From: Mycobacterium avium subsp. avium
GTDB taxonomy: Bacteria > Actinomycetota > Actinomycetes > Mycobacteriales > Mycobacteriaceae
DNA: 64,000 nucleotides
Direction of reading: 5' to 3'
NCBI RefSeq assembly: GCF_009741445.1
Contig: NZ_CP046507.1
Span: 1,054,001 to 1,118,000, forward strand
Part shown: in pieces, positions 14,623 through 23,303 of the stretch
How positions within the stretch are numbered: the stretch's first letter is position 1
Layout of the letters: each line of letters begins with the position of its first letter
Translations under genes and position numbers: made by a program
Notes under the pieces: model-generated
Databases searched by the model: none
What the model saw: only the letters and a program-made list of their open reading frames with translations
Told to the model about the DNA's origin: nothing

Positions 14623-15885
14623 GTGTACGACCGCAATCGGGCTTTTACACGGGCCGCGAGGATCGTCGTCGGCGTCTCCGGCGGCATCGCCGCCTACAAG
14701 GCGTGCACCGTCGTCCGCCAGCTGTCTGAGGCCGGTCATTCGGTCCGGGTCATCCCCACCGAGTCCGCGCTGCGCTTCGTCGGCGCCGCCACCTTCGAGG
14801 CGCTGTCCGGCCAGCCGGTGCACACCGGCGTCTTCGACGACGTGCCCGAGGTGCCGCACGTGCAGCTGGGCAAGCAGGCCGACCTGGTGGTGGTGGCACC
14901 GGCCACCGCCGACCTGCTGGCGCGGGCGGTGCACGGCCGGGCCGACGACCTGCTGACCGCCACCCTGCTCACCGCCCGATGTCCGGTGCTGTTCGCGCCG
15001 GCGATGCACACCGAGATGTGGCTGCACCCGGCCACCGTCGACAACGTGGCCACGCTGCGCCGCCGCGGGGCGGTGGTGCTCGAGCCCGCCGCCGGGCGGC
15101 TCACCGGCACCGACAGCGGGTCGGGCCGGCTGCCCGAGGCCGAGGAGATCACCACCCTGGCCCAGCTGCTGCTGGAACGCCACGACGCGCTGCCCTACGA
15201 CCTGGCCGGCTGCAAGATGGTGGTCACCGCCGGCGGCACCCGCGAACCCGTCGACCCGGTCCGCTTCATCGGCAACCGCAGCTCCGGCAAGCAGGGCTAC
15301 GCGGTGGCCCGGGTGGCCGCCCAGCGCGGCGCCGAGGTCACGCTGATCGCCGGGCACACCGCCGGACTGATCGACCCCGCCGGGGTCGAGGTGGTGCACG
15401 TCAGCTCGGCGGAGCAGCTGGGCAACGCGGTGTCCAAGCACGCGGCCGACGCCGACGTGCTGGTGATGGCCGCCGCCGTCGCCGACTTCCGGCCCGCCCG
15501 GGTTGCCGCCGCCAAGATCAAAAAGGGTGTCGAGGCACCGACGATCGAGTTGGTCCGCAACGACGACGTGCTGGCCGGCGCGGTGCGGGCGCGCGCCCAC
15601 GGCGAGCTGCCCAACCTGCGGGCCATCGTGGGATTCGCCGCCGAGACCGGAGACGCCAACGGGGACGTGCTGTTTCACGCCCGCGCCAAGCTGCGCAACA
15701 AGGGCTGTGACCTGTTGGTGGTCAACGCGGTGGGCGAGGGCCGGGCCTTCGAGGTGGACAGCAACGACGGCTGGCTGCTGGCGGCCGATGGGACCGAGTC
15801 GGCGCTGCAGCACGGCTCCAAGACGCTGATGGCCAGTCGTATCGTGGATGCGATCGCCGCCTTTCTGCGCGGGGACGGCGGATAA
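14623..15885 (+). CDS. coaBC: Bifunctional phosphopantothenoylcysteine decarboxylase / phosphopantothenate-cysteine ligase
   Basis: A 420-residue two-domain enzyme (Dfp) making 4'-phosphopantetheine for coenzyme A. The N-terminal flavin decarboxylase domain (CoaC, to about residue 190) begins VVGVSGGIAAYKA and carries the substrate loop APAMHTEMW, the mycobacterial form of the usual PAMN motif. The C-terminal ligase domain (CoaB) has VVTAGGTREPVDPVRFIGNRSSGKQG, the AAKIKKG lysine region and GFAAETGDANGD. CoaB is the CTP-using step, and CoaBC is considered an essential drug target in M. tuberculosis. The GTG at 14623 gives a few extra N-terminal residues compared with that species; the exact start is uncertain. 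Confidence 0.95.
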   Translation: MYDRNRAFTRAARIVVGVSGGIAAYKACTVVRQLSEAGHSVRVIPTESALRFVGAATFEALSGQPVHTGVFDDVPEVPHVQLGKQADLVVVAPATADLLARAVHGRADDLLTATLLTARCPVLFAPAMHTEMWLHPATVDNVATLRRRGAVVLEPAAGRLTGTDSGSGRLPEAEEITTLAQLLLERHDALPYDLAGCKMVVTAGGTREPVDPVRFIGNRSSGKQGYAVARVAAQRGAEVTLIAGHTAGLIDPAGVEVVHVSSAEQLGNAVSKHAADADVLVMAAAVADFRPARVAAAKIKKGVEAPTIELVRNDDVLAGAVRARAHGELPNLRAIVGFAAETGDANGDVLFHARAKLRNKGCDLLVVNAVGEGRAFEVDSNDGWLLAADGTESALQHGSKTLMASRIVDAIAAFLRGDGG

Positions 15886-15936
15886 CACGGTCGAGTGCTT
15901 CTCGGCGCCGGGACCGCTGTGGGCCGGGCCGACGCC

Positions 15937-15954
15937 AGCCGATATAATTCGGCT
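15937..15954 (+). promoter_or_regulatory. metK -10 box embedded in a perfect inverted repeat
   Basis: TATAAT at 15943-15948 is a perfect consensus -10 and is flanked by AGCCGA and TCGGCT, which are exact inverted copies. Transcription would start near 15955-15960, giving a leader of about 25 nt, too short for a SAM riboswitch. A dimeric repressor binding this palindrome would cover the -10. Confidence 0.55.
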
Positions 15955-15981
15955 ACCTAACTATTTGGAAGGATTGGGATT

Positions 15982-17193
15982 GTGAGCGAAAAGGGTCGCC
16001 TGTTTACCAGTGAGTCGGTGACGGAGGGACATCCCGACAAGATCTGTGACGCGATCAGCGACTCGGTGCTCGACGCGCTGCTGGCGCAGGACCCCCGCTC
16101 ACGTGTCGCGGTCGAGACCCTGGTCACCACCGGGCAGGTGCACGTGGTCGGCGAGGTGACGACGACGGCCAAGGAGGCGTTCGCCGACATCACCAACACG
16201 GTGCGCGAGCGCATCCTCGACATCGGCTACGACTCCTCGGACAAGGGCTTCGACGGCGCCTCCTGCGGGGTGAACATCGGCATCGGCGCGCAATCACCCG
16301 ACATCGCCCAGGGCGTCGACACCGCCCACGAGACCCGCGTCGAGGGCGCGGCCGACCCGCTGGACGCCCAGGGCGCCGGCGACCAGGGCCTGATGTTCGG
16401 CTACGCCATCAAGGACACCCCGGAGATGATGCCGCTGCCGATCGCGCTGGCGCACCGGCTGTCGCGCCGGCTGACCGAGGTCCGCAAGAGCGGCGTGCTG
16501 CCTTACCTGCGCCCGGACGGCAAGACGCAGGTCACCATCGAATACGAGGACGACGTTCCCGTCCGGCTGGACACCGTGGTGGTGTCCACCCAGCACGCGG
16601 CCGACATCGACCTGGAGAACACCCTGACCCCCGACATCCGGGAAAAGGTGCTCAACACTGTGCTCGACGACCTGGCGCACGACACCCTGGACACCTCCTC
16701 GACGCGGTTGCTGGTCAACCCGACCGGCAAGTTCGTCGTCGGCGGCCCGATGGGCGACGCGGGGCTGACCGGCCGCAAGATCATCGTCGACACCTACGGC
16801 GGCTGGGCCCGCCACGGCGGCGGCGCCTTCTCCGGCAAGGACCCGTCGAAGGTGGACCGGTCCGCGGCGTACGCGATGCGCTGGGTGGCCAAGAACATCG
16901 TCGCCGCCGGGCTGGCGGAGCGGGTGGAGGTGCAGGTGGCCTACGCCATCGGCAAGGCCGCCCCGGTGGGCCTGTTCGTGGAGACCTTCGGCACCGCGAC
17001 CGTCGACCCGGTCAAGATCGAGAAGATCGTGCCCGAGGTGTTCGACCTGCGGCCCGGCGCGATCATCCGCGACCTGGACCTGCTGCGCCCGATCTACGCG
17101 CAGACCGCCGCCTACGGGCACTTCGGCCGCACCGACGTCGAACTGCCCTGGGAACAGCTGAACAAGGTCGACGAGCTCAAGCGCGCCGTCTGA
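15982..17193 (+). CDS. metK: S-adenosylmethionine synthase
   Basis: A 403-residue enzyme that forms SAM from methionine and ATP and belongs to the three-domain MAT family. It shows the N-terminal metal/ATP motif [13 protein letters not shown], the hexapeptide-containing [18 protein letters not shown] and the phosphate loop [15 protein letters not shown]. It ends [16 protein letters not shown]. The GTG at 15982 follows GGAAGGATTGGGAT. The consensus promoter at 15943 lies just upstream, so it may be transcribed apart from coaBC. It converges with the monooxygenase gene over a region holding two palindromes. Confidence 0.97.
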   Translation: MSEKGRLFTSESVTEGHPDKICDAISDSVLDALLAQDPRSRVAVETLVTTGQVHVVGEVTTTAKEAFADITNTVRERILDIGYDSSDKGFDGASCGVNIGIGAQSPDIAQGVDTAHETRVEGAADPLDAQGAGDQGLMFGYAIKDTPEMMPLPIALAHRLSRRLTEVRKSGVLPYLRPDGKTQVTIEYEDDVPVRLDTVVVSTQHAADIDLENTLTPDIREKVLNTVLDDLAHDTLDTSSTRLLVNPTGKFVVGGPMGDAGLTGRKIIVDTYGGWARHGGGAFSGKDPSKVDRSAAYAMRWVAKNIVAAGLAERVEVQVAYAIGKAAPVGLFVETFGTATVDPVKIEKIVPEVFDLRPGAIIRDLDLLRPIYAQTAAYGHFGRTDVELPWEQLNKVDELKRAV

Positions 17194-17254
17194 CCCGTCT
17201 CGGGCTTCCGCCGAGTCGCGCCGCGTCGCGCCCTGCCGCGTCTTGCCGCATCGT

Positions 17255-17284
17255 GCCGAGCGTGAAGCTAGCTTCACGCTCGGC
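17255..17284. repeat. Perfect 30-bp palindrome, probable bidirectional terminator
   Basis: The half-site GCCGAGCGTGAAGCT is followed by its exact inverted copy. It lies between the convergent metK and monooxygenase genes. The RNA would form a 15-bp stem on either strand (loop bases included), but there is no T-run. It belongs to the GAGCGTSA-type palindrome family seen again at 48.66 and 49.61 kb. Confidence 0.6.
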
Positions 17285-17286
17285 TC

Positions 17287-17312
17287 CGAGCGTGAACTTA
17301 ACTTCACGCTCG
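17287..17312. repeat. Second palindrome of the same family
   Basis: CGAGCGTGAA and TTCACGCTCG form 10-bp arms around a six-base centre, CTTAAC. Together with the copy at 17255 it makes a tandem pair just after the metK stop, which favours a terminator role. Confidence 0.55.
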
Positions 17313-17353
17313 TCGAGCACGGCGAGCAAGGCACGCTCGTCAAGCGCCGGACG

Positions 17354-18835
17354 CTAAGCGCTGAACCGGTAGTCGTCGAGGCTGAATCGCCTACTGCGCC
17401 AATACACTTCGGGCGTGGTGCCGGGTCGCAGCGGCACGTCGCCGTTCTTGTCGAAGTAGTAGCTGTTGGCCAGCTTGCAGCTGTCCTGCCAGAAGATCTG
17501 CCGGTGCCGCCGGCGCATCATCTCGGCGAAGTAGCGGGCGTTGGCTTCCTCGCTGACCTCGACACGGGCCGCGCCGAGGCGCTCGGCCCGCCTCAGGCAG
17601 CGCACGATGTGATGGGTCTGCGCCTCGATCAGCGCGAAATACGACGAGCCGACGTAACCGTACGGCCCGAACACCGTGAACAGGTTGGGAAAACCCGGAA
17701 CCGATACCCCTTCGTAGGCCTGCAACCGGTGCTCGTCCCAGAACCGGCTGAGCGAGCGCCCACCGGGCCCGGTCACCGCGAAGGTGGGCACGTTGTCGGG
17801 GTCCATCACCTTGAAGCCGGTGGCCAGGATCAGCACGTCGATCCGGTGGTGTTCGCCGTCGGTGGTGGCCACCGCGTCGGGCGTGATCTTGTCAGTGACC
17901 AGCCGCACGTTGTCCCGGTTGAAGGTGGCCAGGTAGCCGTTGTGGAAGCCGGGGCGCTTGCAGCCGACCGCGTATTTCGGGGTGAGCTTCTCGCGCACCT
18001 CCGGGTCGCGAACCTGTTGGCGCAGATACGACTTCCCCAGCGTGGCCATCCGCTTGGCCAGCGGAAGCACCGTGAAATAGTGCGCCGAGATCGGGAAGGT
18101 GACCTCCACGTAGGCCTGGCTGAGCAGCCGCTGCACGGACTTGCCGCCGGGAATGCGCATCGCCCAGCGCGCCGGCGCCGGCAGCGGGACGTCCAGTTTC
18201 GGGAAGCACCAGATCGGGGTGCGCTGAAACACGGTGAGCGACTTGACGATTGGCGCGATCTCGGGGATCACCTGCACGGCCGAGGCCCCGGTGCCGATCA
18301 CCGCGACGCGCTTGCCGGACAGGTCCTGGCCGTGGTCCCACCGCGCGGTGTGCATCGTGATGCCGCCGAACGAGTCCACCCCGTCGATGTCGGGCAGATT
18401 CGGCACGGTCAGCACGCCGCAGGCGCTGATCAGGAACCGGGCGGTGACAGTGCCGCCGGGATCGGTGTGCACCCGCCACAGCCGCTGTTCGTCGTCGAAC
18501 TCGGCGGCTAACACCTTGGTGTTGAACCGGATTCGCGAGCGGATGCCGTACTTGTCGGCGCAGTGCTCGGCGTAGGCCTTGAGCTCGCGGCCGTGCGCGT
18601 AGGTGCGCGACCAGTGCCGGCTCTGCTCGAAGGAGAACTGGTAGGAGAACGACGGAATATCCACGGCGATACCGGGATAGGTGTTCCAGTGCCAGGTGCC
18701 GCCCACCCCGTCGCCGGCCTCGATCACCCGGTAGTCGGGCAGCCCCGCCTTGTCCAGCTTGATGGCCGCGCCGATGCCGGAGAATCCCGCGCCGATGATC
18801 AGCGTGTGGTGGTCGGGAACTGCTGGTGAGCTCAT
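17354..18835 (-). CDS. Flavin-containing monooxygenase, Baeyer-Villiger type (Rv1393c-like)
   Basis: A 493-residue two-dinucleotide-fold enzyme. The FAD site is GAGFSG at residues 15-20, followed by VIEAGDGVGGTWHWNTYPGIAVD. The Baeyer-Villiger fingerprint F-x-G-x3-H-x3-W is present as FGGITMHTARW, and the NADPH site is VIGTGASAVQV. Such enzymes insert oxygen beside ketones or oxidise sulfur; in mycobacteria the substrates are mostly unknown, with steroids, alkyl ketones and prodrugs as examples. The gene order esterase then monooxygenase, 45 nt apart on the same strand, suggests cooperation: the monooxygenase would make an ester that the esterase then hydrolyses. That link is inference. Confidence 0.9.
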   Translation of the reverse strand: MSSPAVPDHHTLIIGAGFSGIGAAIKLDKAGLPDYRVIEAGDGVGGTWHWNTYPGIAVDIPSFSYQFSFEQSRHWSRTYAHGRELKAYAEHCADKYGIRSRIRFNTKVLAAEFDDEQRLWRVHTDPGGTVTARFLISACGVLTVPNLPDIDGVDSFGGITMHTARWDHGQDLSGKRVAVIGTGASAVQVIPEIAPIVKSLTVFQRTPIWCFPKLDVPLPAPARWAMRIPGGKSVQRLLSQAYVEVTFPISAHYFTVLPLAKRMATLGKSYLRQQVRDPEVREKLTPKYAVGCKRPGFHNGYLATFNRDNVRLVTDKITPDAVATTDGEHHRIDVLILATGFKVMDPDNVPTFAVTGPGGRSLSRFWDEHRLQAYEGVSVPGFPNLFTVFGPYGYVGSSYFALIEAQTHHIVRCLRRAERLGAARVEVSEEANARYFAEMMRRRHRQIFWQDSCKLANSYYFDKNGDVPLRPGTTPEVYWRSRRFSLDDYRFSA

Positions 18836-18880
18836 CGGTGCCCGCCTGGCTGTGTCATGGATCCACCGTACGCCCGGGCC

Positions 18881-19843
18881 TCAGCCCTGCAGGGCGGTTC
18901 GCAGCGCGACCAGGCCGCGCTCCATCGCGGCGGTGGCCGCCGGCACCACACCGGCATAGCCCAGGTAGCCGTGCACCAGCGTCTCGGCGTTGTGCACCTG
19001 CGCGGCGACACCGGCGGCCGCCAGCCGCTCGCCGTAGCGGATGCCGTCGTCGCGCAGCGGGTCATACCCGGCCACCCCGATGTAGGCCGGTGGCAGATTG
19101 CTCAGGTCCGTCGCCCGTCCCGGCGCCATGTCGGCCGGCGGGTCGGACAGGTCGACATCGCCCGCGTACCACCGGGAGAACTCGGCGACGGCCTTGACGT
19201 CGAGGATCGGCGCGGTGGCGTTTTCGGCGAAGGAGGGCAGCGAGGCGTCCCACATGGTCGACGGGTACCACAGCAGCTGGAACCGCACCGGCGGCCCCCC
19301 GCAGTCGCGGGCCCGCTGCGCCGTCACGGCGGCGAGGGTGCCGCCGGCCGAATCCCCGGCCACGGCGATCCGGCCCGGGTCGCCGTGCAGCCCGGCCGCG
19401 TTCTCGGCCGCCCAAAGCGTTGCGGCCCAAGCATCTTCGACCGCGGCGGGGTAGGGGTGTTCGGGGGCCAGCCGGTAGTCCACCGACACCACGATCGCCC
19501 CGGCGCCGACCGCGTGCTGGCGGGCCGTGCCGTCGTGGGTGTCCAGGTCGCCGATGACGAAACCGCCGCCGTGGAAGTACAGCACCACCGGCGCCGGGCG
19601 GTTCTCGGAATGGCTTGGCGGCCAATAGATCCGGACCGCGATCGGGCCCTGCGGGCCGGGGATGATGCGGTCCTCGACCCGCAGCTCGGGATGCAGCGGC
19701 CGGCGCGGCAGGTCGCGGAACTGCTGCCGGGCTGCGTCGATTCCGTCCTCGGTGGATAGCCGGAAGGGAACCGCATCCAGTACCTTCTGCAGGATGGGGT
19801 CGATCCCGGGTTTCTCGTCGGCAGGGTTGTCCAAGCGGGGCAT
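18881..19843 (-). CDS. lipH: HSL-family carboxylesterase (LipH/NlhH-like)
   Basis: A 320-residue alpha/beta hydrolase of the hormone-sensitive lipase family. The oxyanion-hole motif HGGG is at 91-94, and the nucleophile is Ser165 in GDSAGG. An acid in YDPLRDDG and a His in [10 protein letters not shown] complete the triad. No signal peptide is seen. M. tuberculosis has two paralogues here (Rv1399c, Rv1400c); this window has one, and its closest is not decided. It hydrolyses short acyl esters. A TACGGT box ends 7 nt upstream of the ATG at 19843. That box lies inside the first codons of the divergent gene, so the mRNA is probably leaderless. Confidence 0.88.
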   Translation of the reverse strand: MPRLDNPADEKPGIDPILQKVLDAVPFRLSTEDGIDAARQQFRDLPRRPLHPELRVEDRIIPGPQGPIAVRIYWPPSHSENRPAPVVLYFHGGGFVIGDLDTHDGTARQHAVGAGAIVVSVDYRLAPEHPYPAAVEDAWAATLWAAENAAGLHGDPGRIAVAGDSAGGTLAAVTAQRARDCGGPPVRFQLLWYPSTMWDASLPSFAENATAPILDVKAVAEFSRWYAGDVDLSDPPADMAPGRATDLSNLPPAYIGVAGYDPLRDDGIRYGERLAAAGVAAQVHNAETLVHGYLGYAGVVPAATAAMERGLVALRTALQG

Positions 19844-20633
19844 GGAGGTACCGTACGCACCCCGTCTGGTCGCCGGCGCCTGGGTGGTGGCCGGCTGGGT
19901 GGCCCTGGCTTACGGCATCTATCTGACCGTGCTGGCGCTGCGCTCCCCGCCGGGGGTGGAGCTGACCGGGCACTGGGTGTTGCAGCCGGCGTTCAAGGCC
20001 TCGATGGCGTTGCTGCTGACGCTGGCCGCCGCCGGGCACGGACAGGTGCGGGAGCGGCGCTGGCTGATGCCGGCGCTGCTGCTGTCGGCGGTCGGCGACT
20101 GGGTGCTCGCCCTGCCGTGGTGGACGCTGTCCTTCCTGGTCGGCCTGGCGGCGTTTCTGTTCGCGCACATGTGTTTCATCGGCGTCCTGCTGCCGCTGGT
20201 CCCGCTGCCCTCCGGCGCGTCCGGGCCCGGTCGGCCGTCGACGCCGCGGATCGCCGCGGCGGTCCTGATGTGCCTGGCGTCGATCGGGTTGCTGGTCTGG
20301 TTCTGGCCGCGTCTGGGCCCGGACAAGCTGACGCTGCCGGTCACGCTGTACATCGTGGTGCTGACCGCCATGGTGTGCGCGGCGCTGCTGGCGAAACTGC
20401 CGACGATCTGGACGGCGGTGGGCGCGGTGTGTTTCGCGGCGTCGGACTCGATGATCGCCATCGGCCGGTTCATCCTGGGCAACGAGGCGCTGGCGGTGCC
20501 GATCTGGTGGGCGTACGCGGCGGCCCAGATCCTGATCACGGCGGGATTCTTCTTCGGTCGCGAAGCGGCCGGCGACGCGGCCGGTGAAGCGACCGGCGAC
20601 GCGACCGGTGATGCCGCGGAACCCGTTGAGTAG
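19842..20633 (+). CDS. YhhN-family membrane protein (lysoplasmalogenase-like, Rv1401-like)
   Basis: A 263-residue polytopic membrane protein with about seven or eight helices. Characteristic YhhN/TMEM86 segments are [43 protein letters not shown] and [14 protein letters not shown]. The family includes lysoplasmalogenases, but activity in mycobacteria is unproven. The last 25 residues are a low-complexity tail encoded by a 12-bp unit repeated four times (20565-20612). The ATG at 19842 overlaps the start codon of the divergent lipH gene inside the tetramer CATG. No other in-frame start keeps the first helix intact, so the overlap is probably real. Confidence 0.8.
   Translation: MEVPYAPRLVAGAWVVAGWVALAYGIYLTVLALRSPPGVELTGHWVLQPAFKASMALLLTLAAAGHGQVRERRWLMPALLLSAVGDWVLALPWWTLSFLVGLAAFLFAHMCFIGVLLPLVPLPSGASGPGRPSTPRIAAAVLMCLASIGLLVWFWPRLGPDKLTLPVTLYIVVLTAMVCAALLAKLPTIWTAVGAVCFAASDSMIAIGRFILGNEALAVPIWWAYAAAQILITAGFFFGREAAGDAAGEATGDATGDAAEPVE
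19850..19855 (-). promoter_or_regulatory. -10 box of lipH, leaderless, inside the opposite gene
   Basis: TACGGT on the minus strand ends 7 nt before the lipH ATG. It occupies codons 3-5 of the plus-strand membrane-protein gene. Confidence 0.45.
20565..20612 (+). repeat. 12-bp unit repeated four times, in frame
   Basis: Four copies of GCGRCCGGYGAN encode the A-A/T-G-D/E tail of the YhhN-like protein. Length changes would keep the frame, so strain-to-strain variation is plausible. Confidence 0.7.
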
Positions 20634-20660
20634 CAACGTGTTTCGCGGCCCAGGGAAGCC

Positions 20661-22685
20661 GTGAGCCCGGGTCCGCGCACGCCGGTCGAGGTGGAACCCA
20701 TCGCCCGGGTCCTGCCGATGCTGTCGGTGCCGCATCTGGACCGCGAATTCGACTACCTGGTGTCGGCCGAGCAGTCCGACGACGCCCAGCCGGGCGTGCG
20801 GGTGCGGGTGCGCTTCCACGGCCGGCTGGTCGACGGGTTCCTGCTGGAGCGCCGCCACGACACCGACCACCAGGGCAAGCTGGGTTGGCTGGATCGGGTG
20901 GTGTCGCCTGAGCCGGTGCTGACGGCGGAGATCCGCCGGCTGGTCGACGCGGTGGCGGCCCGCTACGCGGGGACCCGCCCCGACGTGTTGCGGCTGGCGG
21001 TGCCGGCCCGGCACGCCAGGGTGGAGCGGGAGGCCCGGGCTGCGGCCGGCATACCGATGCCGGCGCCGGTCGACCCGTCCGGCTGGGACGGCTACGGCCG
21101 CGGCGTCCAGTTCCTGGCCGCGCTGGCCGAGTCGCGGGCCGCCCGGGGGGTCTGGCAGGCGCTGCCGGGCGAGCCGTGGACGGACCGATTCGCCGAGGCC
21201 GCCGCCCAGACCGTGCGCGCCGGCCGGTCGGTGCTGGCGATCGTCCCCGACCAGCGCGATCTGGACGCGCTCAGCCACGCCGTGACGACCCGCATCGACG
21301 CGGCCGGCGTGGTCGCCCTGTCGGCCGGGCTGGGCCCGGCCGCCCGGTACCGGCGCTGGCTGGCGGCGCTGCGCGGCAGCGCGCGGGTGGTGATCGGCAC
21401 CCGCAGCGCGGTGTTCGCGCCGCTGAGCGACCTGGGCCTGGTGATGGTGTGGGCCGACGCCGACGACAGCCTGGCCGAGCCGCGGGCGCCCTATCCGCAC
21501 GCCCGCGAGGTGGCGATGCTGCGTGCGCACCAGGCCCGCTGCGCCGCGCTGATCGGCGGTTACGCGCGCACCGCGGAGGCCCAGGCGCTGGTGCGCAGCG
21601 GCTGGGCGCACGACATCGTCGCCGCCCGGCCGGTGGTGCGGGCCCGCACCCCGCGGGTGATCGCGCTCGACGACACGGGTTACGCCGACGAGCGCGACCC
21701 GGCGGCGCGCACCGCGCGCATCCCGTCCGTCGCGCTGCGCGCGGCCCGCTCGGCGCTGCAGGACGGGGCGCCGGTGCTGGTGCAAGTGCCGCGTCGGGGC
21801 TACGTCCCGTCGCTGGCCTGCGCGCGCTGCCGCACCATCGCCCGCTGCCGGCACTGCACGGGGCCGCTCTCGCTGGCCGAGTCGCCGGGGGAGGGCGACG
21901 CGGGGCTGGTCTGCCGCTGGTGCGGGCGCGTCGACCCGACGCGGCGGTGCGCGCGGTGCGGCTCCGACGCGGTGCGCGCCGTCGTCGTCGGCGCCCGCCG
22001 CACCGCCGAGGAGCTCGGCCGCGCGTTTGCGGGCACGACGGTGATCACCTCGTCGGGCGACGCCGTCGTGCCCGAGGTCGCCGACGGGCCCGCGCTGGTG
22101 GTCGCCACGCCGGGGGCCGAACCGCGGGCGCGCGGCGACTACGGGGCGGCGTTGCTGTTGGACACCTGGGCGCTGCTGGGCCGGCAGGACCTGCGCGCGG
22201 CCGAGGACGCGTTGTGGCGCTGGATGACCGCCGCCGCGCTGGTGCGGCCCCGCGGGGACGGCGGGGTGGTGATGGTGGTCGCCGAATCGTCGCTTCCCAC
22301 CGTGCAATCGCTGATCCGCTGGGATCCGGTGGGCCACGCGGAATCCGAGCTGACCGCGCGGGCCGAGGTCGGGCTGCCGCCCAGCGTGCACATGGCCGCC
22401 GTCGACGGAACCCCGGCCGCGGTGAACGCGCTGCTGGATGAGGCCGGACTGACCGGCGGGCAAACCCTGCACGCCGACCTGCTCGGGCCGGTGGACCTGC
22501 CGCCCGGGGCGCGCCGCCCGGCGGGAACCCCGCCCGGCGCCCCGGTGACGCGGATGCTGGTGCGGGTGCCGCGCCGCGACGGCCTGGCGCTGGCGGCGGC
22601 GCTGCGCCGCGGCGTCGGCGTGCTCAGCGCCCGGCAAACCCACGAACCGGCCCGGGTGCAGATCGACCCGCTGCACATCGGCTGA
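20661..22685 (+). CDS. priA: PriA-like primosomal protein N' lacking helicase ATPase motifs
   Basis: A 674-residue protein aligned with PriA: an N-terminal 3' DNA-binding domain (VLPMLSVPHLDREFDYLV), a helicase-like body, the zinc cluster of eight cysteines (CARCRTIARCRHC then CRWCGRVDPTRRCARC) and a C-terminal domain. The Walker A G-x-x-G-x-G-K-T is absent: the matching region reads LPGEPWTDRFAEAAAQTV. The DEAD/DEEH box is replaced by WADADDS. The protein can therefore hardly work as an ATP-driven helicase, though it may still bind forks and load the replisome. The same loss is typical of annotated actinobacterial PriA. The start is a GTG at 20661. Confidence 0.88.
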   Translation: MSPGPRTPVEVEPIARVLPMLSVPHLDREFDYLVSAEQSDDAQPGVRVRVRFHGRLVDGFLLERRHDTDHQGKLGWLDRVVSPEPVLTAEIRRLVDAVAARYAGTRPDVLRLAVPARHARVEREARAAAGIPMPAPVDPSGWDGYGRGVQFLAALAESRAARGVWQALPGEPWTDRFAEAAAQTVRAGRSVLAIVPDQRDLDALSHAVTTRIDAAGVVALSAGLGPAARYRRWLAALRGSARVVIGTRSAVFAPLSDLGLVMVWADADDSLAEPRAPYPHAREVAMLRAHQARCAALIGGYARTAEAQALVRSGWAHDIVAARPVVRARTPRVIALDDTGYADERDPAARTARIPSVALRAARSALQDGAPVLVQVPRRGYVPSLACARCRTIARCRHCTGPLSLAESPGEGDAGLVCRWCGRVDPTRRCARCGSDAVRAVVVGARRTAEELGRAFAGTTVITSSGDAVVPEVADGPALVVATPGAEPRARGDYGAALLLDTWALLGRQDLRAAEDALWRWMTAAALVRPRGDGGVVMVVAESSLPTVQSLIRWDPVGHAESELTARAEVGLPPSVHMAAVDGTPAAVNALLDEAGLTGGQTLHADLLGPVDLPPGARRPAGTPPGAPVTRMLVRVPRRDGLALAAALRRGVGVLSARQTHEPARVQIDPLHIG

Positions 22686-22710
22686 CCGCCACAAACCGTT
22701 AACCTAGGCG

Positions 22711-22729
22711 ATAGTATGCGCATGCAATA
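22711..22729. promoter_or_regulatory. Probable MarR operator upstream of the MarR gene
   Basis: ATAGTATGCGCATGCAATA is an imperfect dyad. It agrees at 15 of 19 positions with the site at 24206-24224 before the methyltransferase. It lies about 30 nt upstream of a TACACT -10 candidate (22758-22763) for the regulator gene. Confidence 0.5.
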
Positions 22730-22812
22730 ATCACTGTTTACGACATTAGAAGGTTGCTACACTTTCTTTCCTTCGCCGCCGACAGGCCGGAGACCATCCC
22801 GAGAGGGGCGAT

Positions 22813-23298
22813 ATGGCCGCGGACCACACCACGGTTGACGAGTCGCTGGACGCGATCACCGACGCTTTGCTGACGGCCTCCCGTTTGCTGATGGCCATCT
22901 CGGCCCGCTCGGTCGGGCAGGTCGACGAGACCATCACCATCCCGCAGTTCCGGACCCTGGTCATCCTGTCCAACCGCGGCCCGGTCAACCTGGCCACCCT
23001 GGCCGGGCTGCTGGGTGTGCAACCGTCGGCCACCGGGCGGATGGTCGACCGGTTGGTGGCCGCGGGGCTGATCGATCGCCTGCCGCACCCGACCTCGCGG
23101 CGCGAGCTGCTCGCCGCGCTGACCACCCGCGGCCGCGACGTCGTGCACCAGGTCACCGCGCACCGGCGCGCCGAGATCGCGGCCATCGTGGCGAAGATGC
23201 CGCCCGCGGAGCGGCACGGCCTGGTGCGCGCGCTGACCGCCTTCACCGCTGCCGGGGGCGAGCCCGACGTCCACCTGGACGCCGAGATCGACCTGTAA
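22813..23298 (+). CDS. MarR-family transcriptional regulator (Rv1404-like)
   Basis: A 161-residue winged-helix protein. The recognition helix region is NLATLAGLLGVQPSATGRMVDRLVAAGLI and the wing is RLPHPTSRRELLAALTTRG; long helices at both ends form the dimer. M. tuberculosis Rv1404 occupies the same position and is known to repress the neighbouring methyltransferase genes Rv1403c and Rv1405c in connection with acid stress. Here only the Rv1405c equivalent is retained, convergent and 5 nt away. The ATG at 22813 follows GAGAGGGGCG. Operator-like sites upstream of this gene and of the methyltransferase suggest autoregulation plus control of its neighbour. Confidence 0.9.
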   Translation: MAADHTTVDESLDAITDALLTASRLLMAISARSVGQVDETITIPQFRTLVILSNRGPVNLATLAGLLGVQPSATGRMVDRLVAAGLIDRLPHPTSRRELLAALTTRGRDVVHQVTAHRRAEIAAIVAKMPPAERHGLVRALTAFTAAGGEPDVHLDAEIDL

Positions 23299-23303
23299 AC
23301 CGT

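Noticed and set aside
15886..15981. Possible SAM riboswitch before metK
   Set aside because: The strong TATAAT box leaves a leader of about 25 nt, far too short for any SAM aptamer.
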